DNA of 64,000 nt. Origin: Pseudomonas syringae. Lineage in GTDB: Bacteria; Pseudomonadota; Gammaproteobacteria; Pseudomonadales; Pseudomonadaceae. A model generated the notes under the pieces. The model had not been told where the DNA came from and searched no databases. It saw only the letters and a program-made list of their open reading frames with translations. Positions within the stretch are counted from its first letter, which is position 1; each line of letters starts with the position of its first letter. The DNA is taken from positions 62,001 through 126,000 of the forward strand of contig NZ_CP066265.1 in the NCBI RefSeq assembly GCF_023278085.1, in the 5' to 3' direction. Of the stretch, positions 16,702 to 26,754 are shown piece by piece. The translations under genes were made by a program, and so were the position numbers.

Positions 16702-17604
16702 ATGCATGATTTCCCCGACATCGATTTCACCCAGCGCTTCATTTTCGACGAAAGCGACGTTCGTGGAGAGCTGGTTGCCCTGGAGCGCAGCTACGCCGAA
16801 GTGCTCGCCAAACATGCCTACCCGGAGCCGGTCGCGCAATTGCTTGGCGAACTGATGGCGGCGGCTGCGCTGCTGGTCGGCACGCTCAAGTTCGACGGCT
16901 TGCTGATCCTGCAGGCACGTTCCAGCGGCGCCGTTCCATTGTTGATGGTCGAGTGCTCCAGCGAGCGTGAACTGCGCGGGATCGCGCGTTACGACGAATC
17001 GCTGATCAGCCCTGGCGCGGGCCTCCAGGACCTGATGCCCGAGGGGTCGTTGGCGCTGACTATCGACCCGAGCAAGGGCAAGCGCTACCAGGGCATCGTT
17101 GCGCTGGACGGTGTCGACCTGTCGGACAGCCTTTCCAACTATTTTGTGATGTCCGAGCAACTGGGTACGCGTTTCTGGCTCAAGGCCGACGGTCATCGCG
17201 CCCGTGGTCTGCTGTTGCAGCAACTGCCCGCCGCAGAGATCACAGACCCTGAGGAGCGCGATGCCAACTGGGAGCATGTCATTACCCTGGCGAACACCCT
17301 GACGGCCGAAGAAATGCTCAGCCTGGACAACCAGACGATTCTGCATCGCCTGTATCACGAAGACCCGGTTCGCCTGTTCGACATTCAGCCGATCTGCTTC
17401 CGTTGCAGCTGCTCTCGCGAGCGATCCGCCAATGCGCTGGTCAGCCTCGGGCTGGAGGACGCGCAGCAATTGGTCATCGAGCACAATGGCTCGATTGAAA
17501 TCGACTGTCAGTTCTGCAACGAGCGCTACCTGTTCGATGCCACTGACGTCGCGCAGCTGTTTGCTGGCGGCGGTGTCGATTCTCCGTCTGACACGCGCCA
17601 TTAA
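16702..17604 (+). CDS. hslO: Redox-regulated holdase chaperone Hsp33 (HslO)
   Basis: A 300-residue Hsp33. The N-terminal two thirds form the folded chaperone body; the C-terminal redox switch carries the zinc-binding cysteines Cys235 and Cys237 (RCSCSRE) and Cys269 and Cys272 (DCQFCNE). An additional Cys232 sits just before the first pair. Oxidation of these cysteines activates the holdase under oxidative and heat stress. I chose MHDFPDIDF at 16702 because upstream in-frame codons are not family-like. It is in the same direction as hslR and upstream of pckA, an order seen in other pseudomonads. Confidence 0.95.
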   Translation: MHDFPDIDFTQRFIFDESDVRGELVALERSYAEVLAKHAYPEPVAQLLGELMAAAALLVGTLKFDGLLILQARSSGAVPLLMVECSSERELRGIARYDESLISPGAGLQDLMPEGSLALTIDPSKGKRYQGIVALDGVDLSDSLSNYFVMSEQLGTRFWLKADGHRARGLLLQQLPAAEITDPEERDANWEHVITLANTLTAEEMLSLDNQTILHRLYHEDPVRLFDIQPICFRCSCSRERSANALVSLGLEDAQQLVIEHNGSIEIDCQFCNERYLFDATDVAQLFAGGGVDSPSDTRH

Positions 17605-17696
17605 TCAAAGCGTAAATAGCCTCAGAATACGGTGTGGGCGCCTGTAATGCTGTTCTGACAGGAGGGTCCTACCATTTCTGGGCATTTCTGGCATAA

Positions 17697-19328
<1,632 letters not shown>

Positions 19329-19377
19329 TTAAACATCTTCGAGGCCGCACGCCGGTGTGACCCTCGGAAATGCTCAC

Positions 19378-19407
19378 GCAAACGCCTCGACTTGTCGGGG
19401 CGTTTGC
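19378..19407 (+). terminator. Rho-independent terminator of pckA
   Basis: A 9-bp stem GCAAACGCC / GGCGTTTGC with a loop of 12 nt, followed by TTGTCTGG. The stem is perfect, the tail short. Confidence 0.6.
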
Positions 19408-19457
19408 TTGTCTGGAATACTGTTTTTCGGTTTCTGGCGATGACATGGAGGTGTGTG

Positions 19458-19961
19458 GTGAGTGCTAGCGATATTCAGGTGCGACGTTTTATGCCGAGCG
19501 ATGAGCAAGGTGTGTCGGCGTTGATCCTGCCGATCCAGCGTGAAGAGTTCGATATCGCGATTACTGCCGAAGATCAGCCTGATCTGAAAGCGATCCCGGC
19601 GTTTTACCAGACCGGCACGGGCGATTTCTGGGTCGCTGTGCAGGGTGATCGAGTGGTCGGGAGCATTGCGCTCAAGGACATAGGTTCAGGGCAGGCCGCG
19701 TTGCGCAAAATGTTTGTGGCCGCGCCGTTTCGGGGGCGCGAGTTCTCGGTTGCGGCAAGGCTGCTGAATCGTCTGGTCGAAGAGTCCACAGCGAAGGGCG
19801 TAAACGAAGTATTTCTGGGTACGACTGACAAGTTTCTCGCCGCGCACCGGTTCTATGAAAAGCACGGTTTCAGAGAGATCACGAAGGAGGAGCTGCCTGC
19901 GAGCTTTCCGTTGATCGCAGTGGATAGCAAGTTCTACGTGCTGGGTCTGAACCCTGATTGA
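19458..19961 (+). CDS. GNAT-family N-acetyltransferase
   Basis: A 167-residue GNAT acetyltransferase of unknown substrate. The domain runs from IQVRRFMPSDE to FYVLGLNPD. The acetyl-CoA region is LRKMFVAAPFRGREFSVAARLLNRLVEES, in which the usual Q/RxxGxG/A appears as FRGREFS, a departure from consensus. HRFYEKHGFREI near the end is the typical GNAT beta6-alpha4 element. I chose the GTG at 19458 because it has GGAG seven bases upstream; the ATG-started longer frames lack a good ribosome binding site. It stands alone between pckA and the lineage-specific genes. Confidence 0.8.
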   Translation: MSASDIQVRRFMPSDEQGVSALILPIQREEFDIAITAEDQPDLKAIPAFYQTGTGDFWVAVQGDRVVGSIALKDIGSGQAALRKMFVAAPFRGREFSVAARLLNRLVEESTAKGVNEVFLGTTDKFLAAHRFYEKHGFREITKEELPASFPLIAVDSKFYVLGLNPD

Positions 19962-19979
19962 TGCCTTGGCTACGGTCGC

Positions 19980-20687
19980 TCAGCCCAACGGACCGAACCC
20001 GCTCGCGGCACTGCAATAGCGTTGGCGGGTGCCTGACTCAGGGAGGCGCTTGCACTGTTCTTTGAAATACACCTTGGCGCCCTTGCGGCATTCCCGGTAT
20101 TCGATCGAGCCTCTGCGCCAGTTACGGCATACGCTGGTGTCGTCAATTTGATTGCCTGTCACGACCCATTCAGCGACATAGGTGCGCTTCCGGTCCCATT
20201 GCCACACGACTGCCGACTCAACGAATTGTGCTGTTGCGAGTCGTGACTGTTGCGTCTGTTGTTGCGCTTTGTATTGGCTCATGTAGCGCGCAGACACCAT
20301 GCCCTGCGCGGTTGAGTTGTGAACCGTCTTCTGGCTTTTCCCGAATCGACAGGCAACGACTGCCTCGTCGATGAGATTATCCGCACCCATGCACTCCGGC
20401 AGCGTCAGGGCTCGCCTCGACGTCTCGGTAGTGGGTGGTTGCGCAAAGGCGGTAACGTCGGCAACAACCGCAGGAGGCATTGCCGGGACGATCCCCCCTG
20501 TTTTTGGCAAATGGCTGTAATGAAACACCCCGTAGCCGCACAGCCCGACGAGTGCCAGCAGCGTCAGCAGATTGCGCTGGAACGTCGGTGGCTTCCTTGA
20601 TGTGTATAGGGGAGCACGCGTGAGCGCGTCCTCCTCGTCGACACTCAAGTTCTCGTACGCGTGACGGCCGCTTTTGTTACCGGGCAC
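19980..20687 (-). CDS. Unrecognised single-pass membrane protein with cysteine-rich C-terminal domain
   Basis: A 235-residue protein I do not recognise. A polar N-terminal segment of about 38 residues is followed by one hydrophobic helix (NLLTLLALVGLCGYGVFHY, about 39-57). A Pro-rich linker (VPAMPPAVVADV) comes next, then a domain of about 140 residues with several cysteines (LPECMG, VVACRF, VCRNW, YRECRK, EQCKR, RYCSA). A membrane-anchored periplasmic domain with disulfides is the likely topology. The GTG start at 20687 directly follows the TGA of the upstream gene and shares its GGAG ribosome binding site, so the pair is translationally coupled and probably works together. Confidence 0.72.
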   Translation of the reverse strand: MPGNKSGRHAYENLSVDEEDALTRAPLYTSRKPPTFQRNLLTLLALVGLCGYGVFHYSHLPKTGGIVPAMPPAVVADVTAFAQPPTTETSRRALTLPECMGADNLIDEAVVACRFGKSQKTVHNSTAQGMVSARYMSQYKAQQQTQQSRLATAQFVESAVVWQWDRKRTYVAEWVVTGNQIDDTSVCRNWRRGSIEYRECRKGAKVYFKEQCKRLPESGTRQRYCSAASGFGPLG

Positions 20688-21395
20688 TCATGCCTCCTGG
20701 GGAACAGACTGACTTTTCAGGGTGTTGAAGATCTGCATGGCCGAGCTGTCCCCCGAGGTAATGTTGGCGGCATAGCTGGCAGGGTATTGGGCTTTTTCTA
20801 TGGGTGGCAGTTGGTCATAGTGAGCGAGAAGCTCAACCAGCGTTTGCGTGCTCTTGCCGGTTTCGTTGTATTCGTCGACATATCTTTGGCAGATGGCCCT
20901 TTTCCATACTTGCTCTTGAGCGTAGTTTTCGGAGTACGCAGCACTTCTTTCGTTAATTGTGAAGTCGCTATCTTCGTCGTATATGATCAGCCTCAGTTGA
21001 TCTTGAGATAACCCCGCGAACGGATTTGCTCCTGACCCGTTCTTGAACGAAGTCGCTTGCCTGGCCCTTTCGAGCAGTGCAGGGTCGTCCGTATCCGGTA
21101 CCTCTGCGTCGTGCAGTTTTCTATTGGAGTAATAACTGTTGCCTGCAATTTTATCACTGATGCTTTTTGCTAGAGAGCCCAAACTTTTGAAATCAAGACT
21201 GCTGTCGCGAGCCTGGGCGCGTGCGGCACTATTGCTCAATTGACTGGACAGCTTCGAGAGGGTGGCGCCGTCAATGGCTGGCTCAGAAGTGAGCTCTTTT
21301 AGGCGGGAACTTGTATTCGTGACGGAGGTGCTTTTCGCGACAGTCGTTATTGTGGTGTTATGGGTGAGGTGGGCGACGGATGTCGTATCAATCAT
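20688..21395 (-). CDS. Unrecognised Ser/Thr-rich soluble protein, partner of the downstream membrane protein
   Basis: A 235-residue protein with no recognised domain. The first 70 residues are rich in Ser, Thr and Ala and poor in acidic residues (TTSVAHLTHNTTITTVAKS). This is a composition common in type III secreted proteins, but also in other disordered N-termini. The rest is helical, with YDEDSDFTINERSAAYSENYAQEQVWKRAI and a C-terminal part ending in LKSQSVPQEA. There is no signal peptide, membrane segment or cysteine cluster. I chose the ATG at 21395, which has GAGG seven bases before it. No hrp box was seen upstream. It is coupled to the membrane protein gene downstream. Confidence 0.7.
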   Translation of the reverse strand: MIDTTSVAHLTHNTTITTVAKSTSVTNTSSRLKELTSEPAIDGATLSKLSSQLSNSAARAQARDSSLDFKSLGSLAKSISDKIAGNSYYSNRKLHDAEVPDTDDPALLERARQATSFKNGSGANPFAGLSQDQLRLIIYDEDSDFTINERSAAYSENYAQEQVWKRAICQRYVDEYNETGKSTQTLVELLAHYDQLPPIEKAQYPASYAANITSGDSSAMQIFNTLKSQSVPQEA

Positions 21396-21487
21396 GCTGC
21401 GTCCTCGCTGCTGAGGCCAATCCATGGCTTTATATTCACTCCCTGTATCGGCCAAGCCAGAGTCAGCTTTAACTTTCCGTTAAAAAA

Positions 21488-21514
21488 CGTGCGTGTCAAA
21501 ATGCGACACGCACG
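21488..21514 (-). terminator. Strong Rho-independent terminator
   Basis: A perfect 10-bp stem CGTGCGTGTC / GACACGCACG with a 7-nt loop and, on the minus strand, a following TTTTTTA tract. It ends transcription of the secreted-protein gene that stops at 21524. Confidence 0.88.
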
Positions 21515-21523
21515 CCCCGGCGC

Positions 21524-21973
21524 TTATTTCATTGTGAATTCAGCAGCCCACGCATAAGTGGAAAGATTGGTGGCGCGAGACGTCGCCGTGCAGACAGCGC
21601 CACCTTCGGAATTTGCGGTCCGGTTCCACTTTGGCACCTTGACACCACCCGCACCGGGAAGCTTTATGAAGGTGGTCGAGAATACGCAAACTTTGGAGCC
21701 CATGACGTAGCGAACACTGGCGTAGTTTGTATCCGGTGATAGAGTGCTTTGTGTGGAGTAACTATCTGAATCCCCAGGTTGGACGTTTGGTGCAATAGTC
21801 GTTCTGGTATTACGCTGAGTCGATAGTTCGTTGCGAGTGACGACTTTATACTCTGCTACGTCTGAGCCCAGATTTTTAAATGTCACAGTCACCGGTGGCC
21901 CCGCATGCGCAGCAACAGCGGCGCATAGCGTGGTGAGAGCGAAAGAAGTCAGTAAGATTTTTTTGGTGTTCAT
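21524..21973 (-). CDS. Small secreted protein of unknown function
   Basis: A 149-residue protein with a clear Sec signal peptide: MNTKK, a hydrophobic core ILLTSFALTTLCAAVAA, and a likely cleavage after AHA (about residue 24). The mature part is Thr/Asn/Ser-rich, predicted mostly beta, with two cysteines (KVCVF and AVCTA) that could form a disulfide. I recognise no family; the composition is compatible with a small periplasmic or secreted beta-sandwich. It has its own strong terminator and a promoter region in the AT-rich spacer upstream, so it is monocistronic. Codon and base use look less GC-rich than the surrounding core genes. Confidence 0.75.
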   Translation of the reverse strand: MNTKKILLTSFALTTLCAAVAAHAGPPVTVTFKNLGSDVAEYKVVTRNELSTQRNTRTTIAPNVQPGDSDSYSTQSTLSPDTNYASVRYVMGSKVCVFSTTFIKLPGAGGVKVPKWNRTANSEGGAVCTATSRATNLSTYAWAAEFTMK

Positions 21974-22407
21974 TGTTGGTAGTTCCTGAGTTAAGTAATT
22001 AAGTTCATATTTTTAAGTAAGGCCCGCGCAAGACGGCACTGCACTATTAATTCGTGGCCGCAGCCTGTCGTCCAGATAAAAACCACTGGTGTGTGAGTGC
22101 GGAGGTGTGAGCGCCGTTCTCGTAAAGCATGTTCGATGTAGGAGGTATACAGAGGAAAAACCTGTGGTGACACACGGGCAGTTCCGCTGGACGGGCCAGA
22201 CGAAAAGATTAACTTTTCGCAGTCCGTGATGATGGTTTAGCACGATGGACGGGAAAGAAAAGTAGGGAACTTCTGATTCTTTGCAAATCAGTTAATCATG
22301 GTGATTGTTCTTGTCTTTTAGTATCGAGTTGGATTAACTGCACGGGCGGAAGTTATGCATGTGCGAATTGAAGCGCCCCACAGAGCTGAAGGGCGCCTCT
22401 CTCTACT
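21974..22407. other. AT-rich intergenic region, no gene supported
   Basis: About 430 bp, locally AT-rich (especially 21980-22020 and 22200-22340), which should contain the promoter of the secreted-protein gene. Short open frames here (for example 22013-22243 on the minus strand) have no ribosome binding site and no family-like sequence. The only structure noted is a GC hairpin at 22373-22396. Confidence 0.55.
22373..22396 (-). terminator. Possible terminator of the cupin gene
   Basis: Six-bp arms GCGCCC / GGGCGC with a 12-nt loop, 12 bp beyond the cupin stop codon. The minus-strand tail is only moderately T-rich. Confidence 0.45.
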
Positions 22408-23121
22408 TCACGTCACCGCATAAAACTTGCGCACATACGCAGTGCTGGTCCACTTGCAGGGGGCGCCCTGTGCAACAAATACGGTGTCGCCGGTGTTCAC
22501 GGTCAGGCTCGGGCCGTTTTCCAGGGTCAACTCGACGCTGCCTTCGATCAGGTTCATCAGTTCGTGGATCTTGTGCGGGCGTGAGATGCGCTCGTAGGGG
22601 GTGGAGTCCCAGACGCCGATGCGCAGTGTGCTGGCCGTGTCTTCGAACAGGTTGTTGCTGCGGCACTGCGGCAGCGCGCTGATCATGATCGCCGGGTCGG
22701 GCGGTGAGGACGGCGTGAGCATGGCGAGGCGGTCGAGCGCGGTGATGCCGGGTTTGTCTGGTCCGCTGGCCTGGGTGGACGCGCAGAACGCCCAGAGGCT
22801 GTCCGGTTGTGCGTCGATGCGCACCTGAGTACCGCGACCGATCACCGCGCTTTCGCCGGTACTGATAGTGATGCTGTCGGCGCCGGAGGTCAGGATGACT
22901 GCGCCGCGATGCATCACCAGCATTTCGGTATAAGGATAGGCTTCCACTGACAGCGACGTGCCGAAATGAACCATTCCGGCAGCGATGCCCTGTTCATCGA
23001 CGAACGCCGTGCGACGGCCTTCGTCGAACGGATCGTGGGCGTCGAGTGGGCCGGTGGTGAATTCGGTATCTACCGGGCTTAGGTCAGCGCGGGCCAATAG
23101 CAGGACTGTGGGTTGGGGCAT
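22408..23121 (-). CDS. Bicupin-type protein
   Basis: A 237-residue protein with two cupin-like beta barrels. The first covers about 40-115, containing the MVHFGTSLSVEAYPYTEMLVMHRGAVILTSG region. The second covers about 165-235, containing ISRPHKIHELMNLIEGSVELTLENG and a DTVFVAQGAPCKW end. The second barrel keeps the HKxHE-like residues that would bind a metal; the first lacks clear His ligands. No helix-turn-helix is attached, so it is not a PuuR-type regulator. The start at 23121 has AGGAG nine bases upstream. Its function is unknown; proximity to the amine catabolic cluster may be relevant. Confidence 0.78.
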   Translation of the reverse strand: MPQPTVLLLARADLSPVDTEFTTGPLDAHDPFDEGRRTAFVDEQGIAAGMVHFGTSLSVEAYPYTEMLVMHRGAVILTSGADSITISTGESAVIGRGTQVRIDAQPDSLWAFCASTQASGPDKPGITALDRLAMLTPSSPPDPAIMISALPQCRSNNLFEDTASTLRIGVWDSTPYERISRPHKIHELMNLIEGSVELTLENGPSLTVNTGDTVFVAQGAPCKWTSTAYVRKFYAVT

Positions 23122-23152
23122 TGGGTCGGGCTCCTGAAGTTGAAGCATTGAT

Positions 23153-23238
23153 GATCGTTCCCACGCTCCGCGTGGTAATGCCTTTCGTGACGCTCTGCGT
23201 CACCTGTTCGAGACCGGACGCGGAGCATTGGCACGATG
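23153..23238. repeat. Dispersed palindromic repeat, copy C (composite, inverted ends)
   Basis: Contains CCACGCTCCGCGTGG and GTGACGCTCTGCGTCAC. It ends in GACGCGGAGCATTGGCACGAT, an inverted version of the start of copy A. Its two ends are roughly inverted repeats of each other (ATGATCGTTCC versus ATCATCGTGCC), so it resembles a tiny palindromic mobile element of about 86 bp. Confidence 0.7.
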
Positions 23239-23254
23239 ATGTTCTTCCAGGCGA

Positions 23255-24112
23255 TCAGCCGATCGCCTGGCTAATCAGCGCAAACTGGCGCACGCCCTGA
23301 GTGGCTTGCGGGACTGCGCCCATGCTCATGCACGTCACACTGTCCACGCGCTTGAGGCCTGCTTCCTCCAGCCAGTCCGCAAGACCGCAATCGGTCGGGA
23401 TGTCGATGCGTACAAAGGCGTAAGGCACCTTGGCCAGCAGGTGTTCGATCATGTGTCGTGCTTGCTCGACAGACTGCGCAACCACCGGGCCGATGCACAG
23501 GCCTCGTCCGAATGGGCGCAGCAGAGCAAATGCCTGCAACTGACCGTCACGTTCAACGCCCACCGCGTGCTCGATGTTGCTCAACACATCGCCCAGCGTG
23601 ACCGAGCGATCCATGCCCGAACCGGCGTTGGCCAGTTCCAGCACACGAGGATGGTCGGCTTCGCTGAGGACGCGGCAGCTTTCATCGGACTTCAGCTCGG
23701 TCAGCGTCAGTTGTTGCGCCTGGCCCTGACGCTGCTGGATCTCGCCAAAGCGGACGAAGCCCATTTTTTCGTAGAGCGGTGCGCCTGCCAGTGTCGCGTT
23801 GAGTACAGCCGTACGCGGTGCAACGCTGCCGACGGCCAGCTCCATCAACTTGCGGCCAATGCCTTTGCCTTGATAGTCGTCGCTGACGATCACCAGGCCG
23901 ATGGTGGAGAACTCGCCCTGATGGCAGGCAAACGCGCTGCCGATCAAGCGACCATTGTGTAGCGCGACGAAGCCCTGAGCGACACGTTGCAGCATGGCCC
24001 AGTCTTCAAGTCGGTGCGGCCACTTCAGGGCGATGGACAGTTCATGTGCGTTGCCGACATCGGCTGCGGTCATGGGGCGGTATTCAAAGTCGAGGCGTTG
24101 CTGAGCGAGCAT
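23255..24112 (-). CDS. Double-GNAT-domain acetyltransferase
   Basis: A 285-residue protein with an N-terminal GNAT domain (about 1-140) and a C-terminal acetyltransferase-like half (about 150-280). The first domain carries IGLVIVSDDYQGKGIGRKLMELAVG, whose QGKGIG is a full acetyl-CoA pyrophosphate loop, and APLYEKMGFVRFGEI. The second half (LCIGPVVAQSVEQARHMIEHLLA) lacks the loop and resembles the family with a C-terminal GNAT-like region. Substrate unknown. The ATG at 24112 begins MLAQQRLDFEYRPMT; upstream codons are not protein-like. Flanked by repeat copy C. Confidence 0.85.
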   Translation of the reverse strand: MLAQQRLDFEYRPMTAADVGNAHELSIALKWPHRLEDWAMLQRVAQGFVALHNGRLIGSAFACHQGEFSTIGLVIVSDDYQGKGIGRKLMELAVGSVAPRTAVLNATLAGAPLYEKMGFVRFGEIQQRQGQAQQLTLTELKSDESCRVLSEADHPRVLELANAGSGMDRSVTLGDVLSNIEHAVGVERDGQLQAFALLRPFGRGLCIGPVVAQSVEQARHMIEHLLAKVPYAFVRIDIPTDCGLADWLEEAGLKRVDSVTCMSMGAVPQATQGVRQFALISQAIG

Positions 24113-24645
24113 GACGTGTCTCCGTCCAGAAGGATGCACAGGCAATAAAAAGTTGCTGCAGATGTGCTGTATCCCACCTGTGGCGAGAGGAGACAAGAGG
24201 CTGGCGAGCATTCGGCAGATTCCACAAACCGCCGTTCGCCAGACCACAGTTACTGCTTAAAACGGTCGAAGACCCGGCAGCAAATGCTTGTGGTTTTTTG
24301 GGCGCATAACGTTCTTTATATAGCAGCGGGTTTTTGCTTCTTGTGGATCATCGGAAGCGGCGCAGTTTCTGCGGCGCAAACCCCTGCGTTTGAGCCTGAG
24401 CGCCCTGAAAAGGGTCAAAAAAGCACCGGAAACCGGGGTTTGCCCAAGGCTGGAGCGCCCCGCAAAGTCTGCTGAGCGCACACCTCAAAACGGTGGTTTC
24501 TATCAAGCAGCCATCACTTTTAACGCCATATGCTGATTTCACGGTGTTGTAATGAGGGTGTGCTTCAGCGTGCATCACCGCCCTTCTGACGAGGCCGGAT
24601 TGTGCGTCATGCCATGCCCTCAACGAACTTTCAGGACCGCACACA
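24113..24645. other. Divergent intergenic region upstream of the catabolic cluster
   Basis: About 530 bp between the GNAT gene (minus) and the HAD hydrolase (plus). It must carry the promoters for both units. A TATATA at about 24315 and AT-rich patches near 24280-24350 and 24500-24545 are the best candidates. No sigma-54 consensus or clear operator palindrome was found. The short CGCAG-TTT-CTGCG hairpin at 24361-24373 is the only stem noticed. Confidence 0.55.
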
Positions 24646-25314
24646 ATGAGCTTTCTTCGACCAAAATTCATTACGTTCGACTGCTACGGCACGTTGACCA
24701 ATTTCCATATGGGCACCATGACGCGCGAGCTGTTCGCCGACCGCGTTCCGGCTGAACAGATGGACCAGTTCGTCAAAGACTTCTCGGCGTATCGCCTGGA
24801 TCAGGTCATGGGTGACTGGATGCCTTACGACGAAATCCTGAAAGTGGCACTGGCTCGCACCTGCAAGCGCTGGAACGTTGAGTACCGTGAAGAAGGCCAG
24901 CTGTACTACGACGCAGTGCCAACCTGGGGCCCGCATGCCGATGTCCCGGCCGGCCTGTCGAAAATCGCCGACAAGATCCCTCTGGTGATTTTCTCCAACG
25001 CCAGCGATAGCCAGATCATGTCCAACGTCGAAAAGCTCGGCGCGCCGTTCCACAAGGTGTTCACCGCTGAACAGGCCCAGGCCTACAAGCCGCGTCTGGC
25101 CGCGTTCGAATTCATGCTCGACAACCTTGGTTGCGGCCCGGAAGACATCTTGCATGTCTCTTCCAGCTTCCGTTACGACCTTTTCTCGGCGCATGACATG
25201 AAAATCAGGAACAAGGCGTTTGTGGCACGCGGTCACGAACAACCGGCCAATAGCTCCTTCGAGTATCACCAGATCCCGGACATCGGCGGTCTGCCCGGTC
25301 TGGTCGGCCTCTGA
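24646..25314 (+). CDS. HAD hydrolase of the haloacid dehalogenase type II group
   Basis: A 222-residue HAD hydrolase. Motif I is FDCYGTL with nucleophile Asp12, motif II Ser117-Asn118 in FSNASD, motif III Lys148 in AYKPR, and motif IV the HVSSSFRYDLFSAHDM segment. The Asp-x-Tyr-Gly-Thr form and overall length resemble L-2-haloacid dehalogenases. The residue equivalent to their substrate Asn in the SSNAWD motif is Ser173/Phe here, so true haloacid dehalogenation is doubtful. First gene of the catabolic cluster, 72 bp before the amine oxidase gene. It may act on a phosphorylated or halogen-like intermediate; unknown. Confidence 0.85.
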   Translation: MSFLRPKFITFDCYGTLTNFHMGTMTRELFADRVPAEQMDQFVKDFSAYRLDQVMGDWMPYDEILKVALARTCKRWNVEYREEGQLYYDAVPTWGPHADVPAGLSKIADKIPLVIFSNASDSQIMSNVEKLGAPFHKVFTAEQAQAYKPRLAAFEFMLDNLGCGPEDILHVSSSFRYDLFSAHDMKIRNKAFVARGHEQPANSSFEYHQIPDIGGLPGLVGL

Positions 25315-25386
25315 CCGGACAGGCTGAGCCAACAGCAACACCGGCATTTTTCAAGGTGCTCATCCATGAGTGACAAGGGGAACAAA

Positions 25387-26661
25387 ATGCGCAGTGAGTC
25401 CTACTGGCTCGACACAGCTCCAGATTTTACCGGCGCGCAGGATGGCGCGGTGGAGGGGCAGGCTGACGTTGTGGTGGTCGGTGGCGGTTTTACCGGTCTT
25501 GCGGCAGCGCGTGCATTGGCCTTGAAAGGTGCCAGCGTGGTGGTTCTGGAATCAGGTCGGGTGATCGGCGAAGCCTCTGGCCGCAATGGCGGGCAGTGCA
25601 ACACTGGCGTGGCTCAGGACTATGCGTCGCTGAGCGCCAGCCTGGGTGCCGATCAGGCGCGCGCCTATTACAAGGCCTACGAAAGTGCGGTGCAGAGCGT
25701 CGTCAATGTGATCGAGCAGGAAAGTATCGCCTGCGACATCAAGCGCAACGGCAAGCTCAAGCTGGCGGCCAAACCGGGGCATTACGAAGGATTGGCCCGC
25801 ACCTGCGAGCTGATTCGTCGGGAAGTCGATGCCGACGTCGAACTGCTGTCGGCTCACGACGTACGCTCGGAAATTGATTCAGACGAATTCCACGGTGGCC
25901 TGTTGCAACGCAACGGTGTGCAGATGCACGTCGGGCGTTTTGGTCTGGGCCTCGCTGATGCGGCCGTGCGGCATGGCGCTCGGGTGTATCAGAGCGCGAC
26001 GGTCAAGGACTGGAAAGCCAACCGCGGTGGCTTCGTGGTCAACACCTCGAAGGGCTCTATTCAGGCCGGACAAGTGCTGCTCGCCACGGGGGCCTGCCAG
26101 CATGGCGGCCTGGGCTGGTATCGCCGCCGTATCGTCCCGGTCGGCAGTTTCGTGATTGTCACCGAAGTATTGCCGCAGGCGCTGATCAACCAGTTGTTTC
26201 CCAACCAGCGCGCTTATGTGACCAGCCGTTTGATCGGCAACTATTTCCGTCTCACACCGGATAACCGGTTGCTGTTCGGCGGGCGGGCCCGCTTTGCGAT
26301 GTCCAACAGCAGCTCCGACGCCAAGAGCGGCAAGGTGCTGCAAGCAGCGATGGTGCAGATGTTTCCGCAACTGGCCCACGTCAAGGTTGACTACTGCTGG
26401 GGTGGTCTGGTGGACATGACGTCCGACCGTTTGCCGCGTGCAGGCGAGCACGGCGGAGTTTTCTACTCGATGGGTTACAGCGGCCATGGCGTGCAGATGT
26501 CAGTACACATGGGCCAGGTGATGGCCGAAGTCATGGAAGGCAAGGCGCAGGCCAATCCCTGGAAAGACCTGAGCTGGCCAGCGATCCCCGGCCACTTCGG
26601 CAAGCCCTGGTTTCTGCCTCTGGTCGGCGCTTACTACCGCTATCAGGACAGTCGCCACTGA
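25387..26661 (+). CDS. PuuB-like FAD-dependent amine oxidase (DAO family)
   Basis: A FAD-dependent oxidoreductase of 424 residues (431 from an ATG at 25366). The N-terminal Rossmann fold ADVVVVGGGFTGLAAARALA binds FAD, and FAD contacts recur in ESGRVIGEASGRNGGQCNTG. A C-terminal PRAGEHGGVFYSMGYSGHGVQMSVHMG closes the FAD site. The overall pattern is that of gamma-glutamylputrescine oxidase and related N-substituted amine or glycine oxidases, which release an aldehyde, an amine and hydrogen peroxide. I prefer the ATG at 25387 because AGGGGA lies six bases before it. It lies between the HAD gene and the binding protein gene; the first oxidative step is plausible. Confidence 0.85.
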   Translation: MRSESYWLDTAPDFTGAQDGAVEGQADVVVVGGGFTGLAAARALALKGASVVVLESGRVIGEASGRNGGQCNTGVAQDYASLSASLGADQARAYYKAYESAVQSVVNVIEQESIACDIKRNGKLKLAAKPGHYEGLARTCELIRREVDADVELLSAHDVRSEIDSDEFHGGLLQRNGVQMHVGRFGLGLADAAVRHGARVYQSATVKDWKANRGGFVVNTSKGSIQAGQVLLATGACQHGGLGWYRRRIVPVGSFVIVTEVLPQALINQLFPNQRAYVTSRLIGNYFRLTPDNRLLFGGRARFAMSNSSSDAKSGKVLQAAMVQMFPQLAHVKVDYCWGGLVDMTSDRLPRAGEHGGVFYSMGYSGHGVQMSVHMGQVMAEVMEGKAQANPWKDLSWPAIPGHFGKPWFLPLVGAYYRYQDSRH

Positions 26662-26754
26662 GTTTTTGTTTAACCGTCGTCGTGTGCGCATGAAGGATGC
26701 TCCGGCCCACCGTGAGCAACTCGGAATTTCCCCTTTTCGACAGGTAGAACTGAT

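Noticed and set aside
21396..21523. hrp-box for the Ser/Thr-rich gene
   Set aside because: No GGAACC-N15/16-CCAC arrangement on the minus strand upstream of 21395.
22013..22243. 76-codon minus-strand frame in the AT-rich gap
   Set aside because: No ribosome binding site and no plausible protein features.
23230..23246. TGGCACGATGATGTTC resembling sigma-54 -24/-12
   Set aside because: It lies at the end of repeat copy C and lacks the GC pair at the right distance; no gene starts nearby on that strand.
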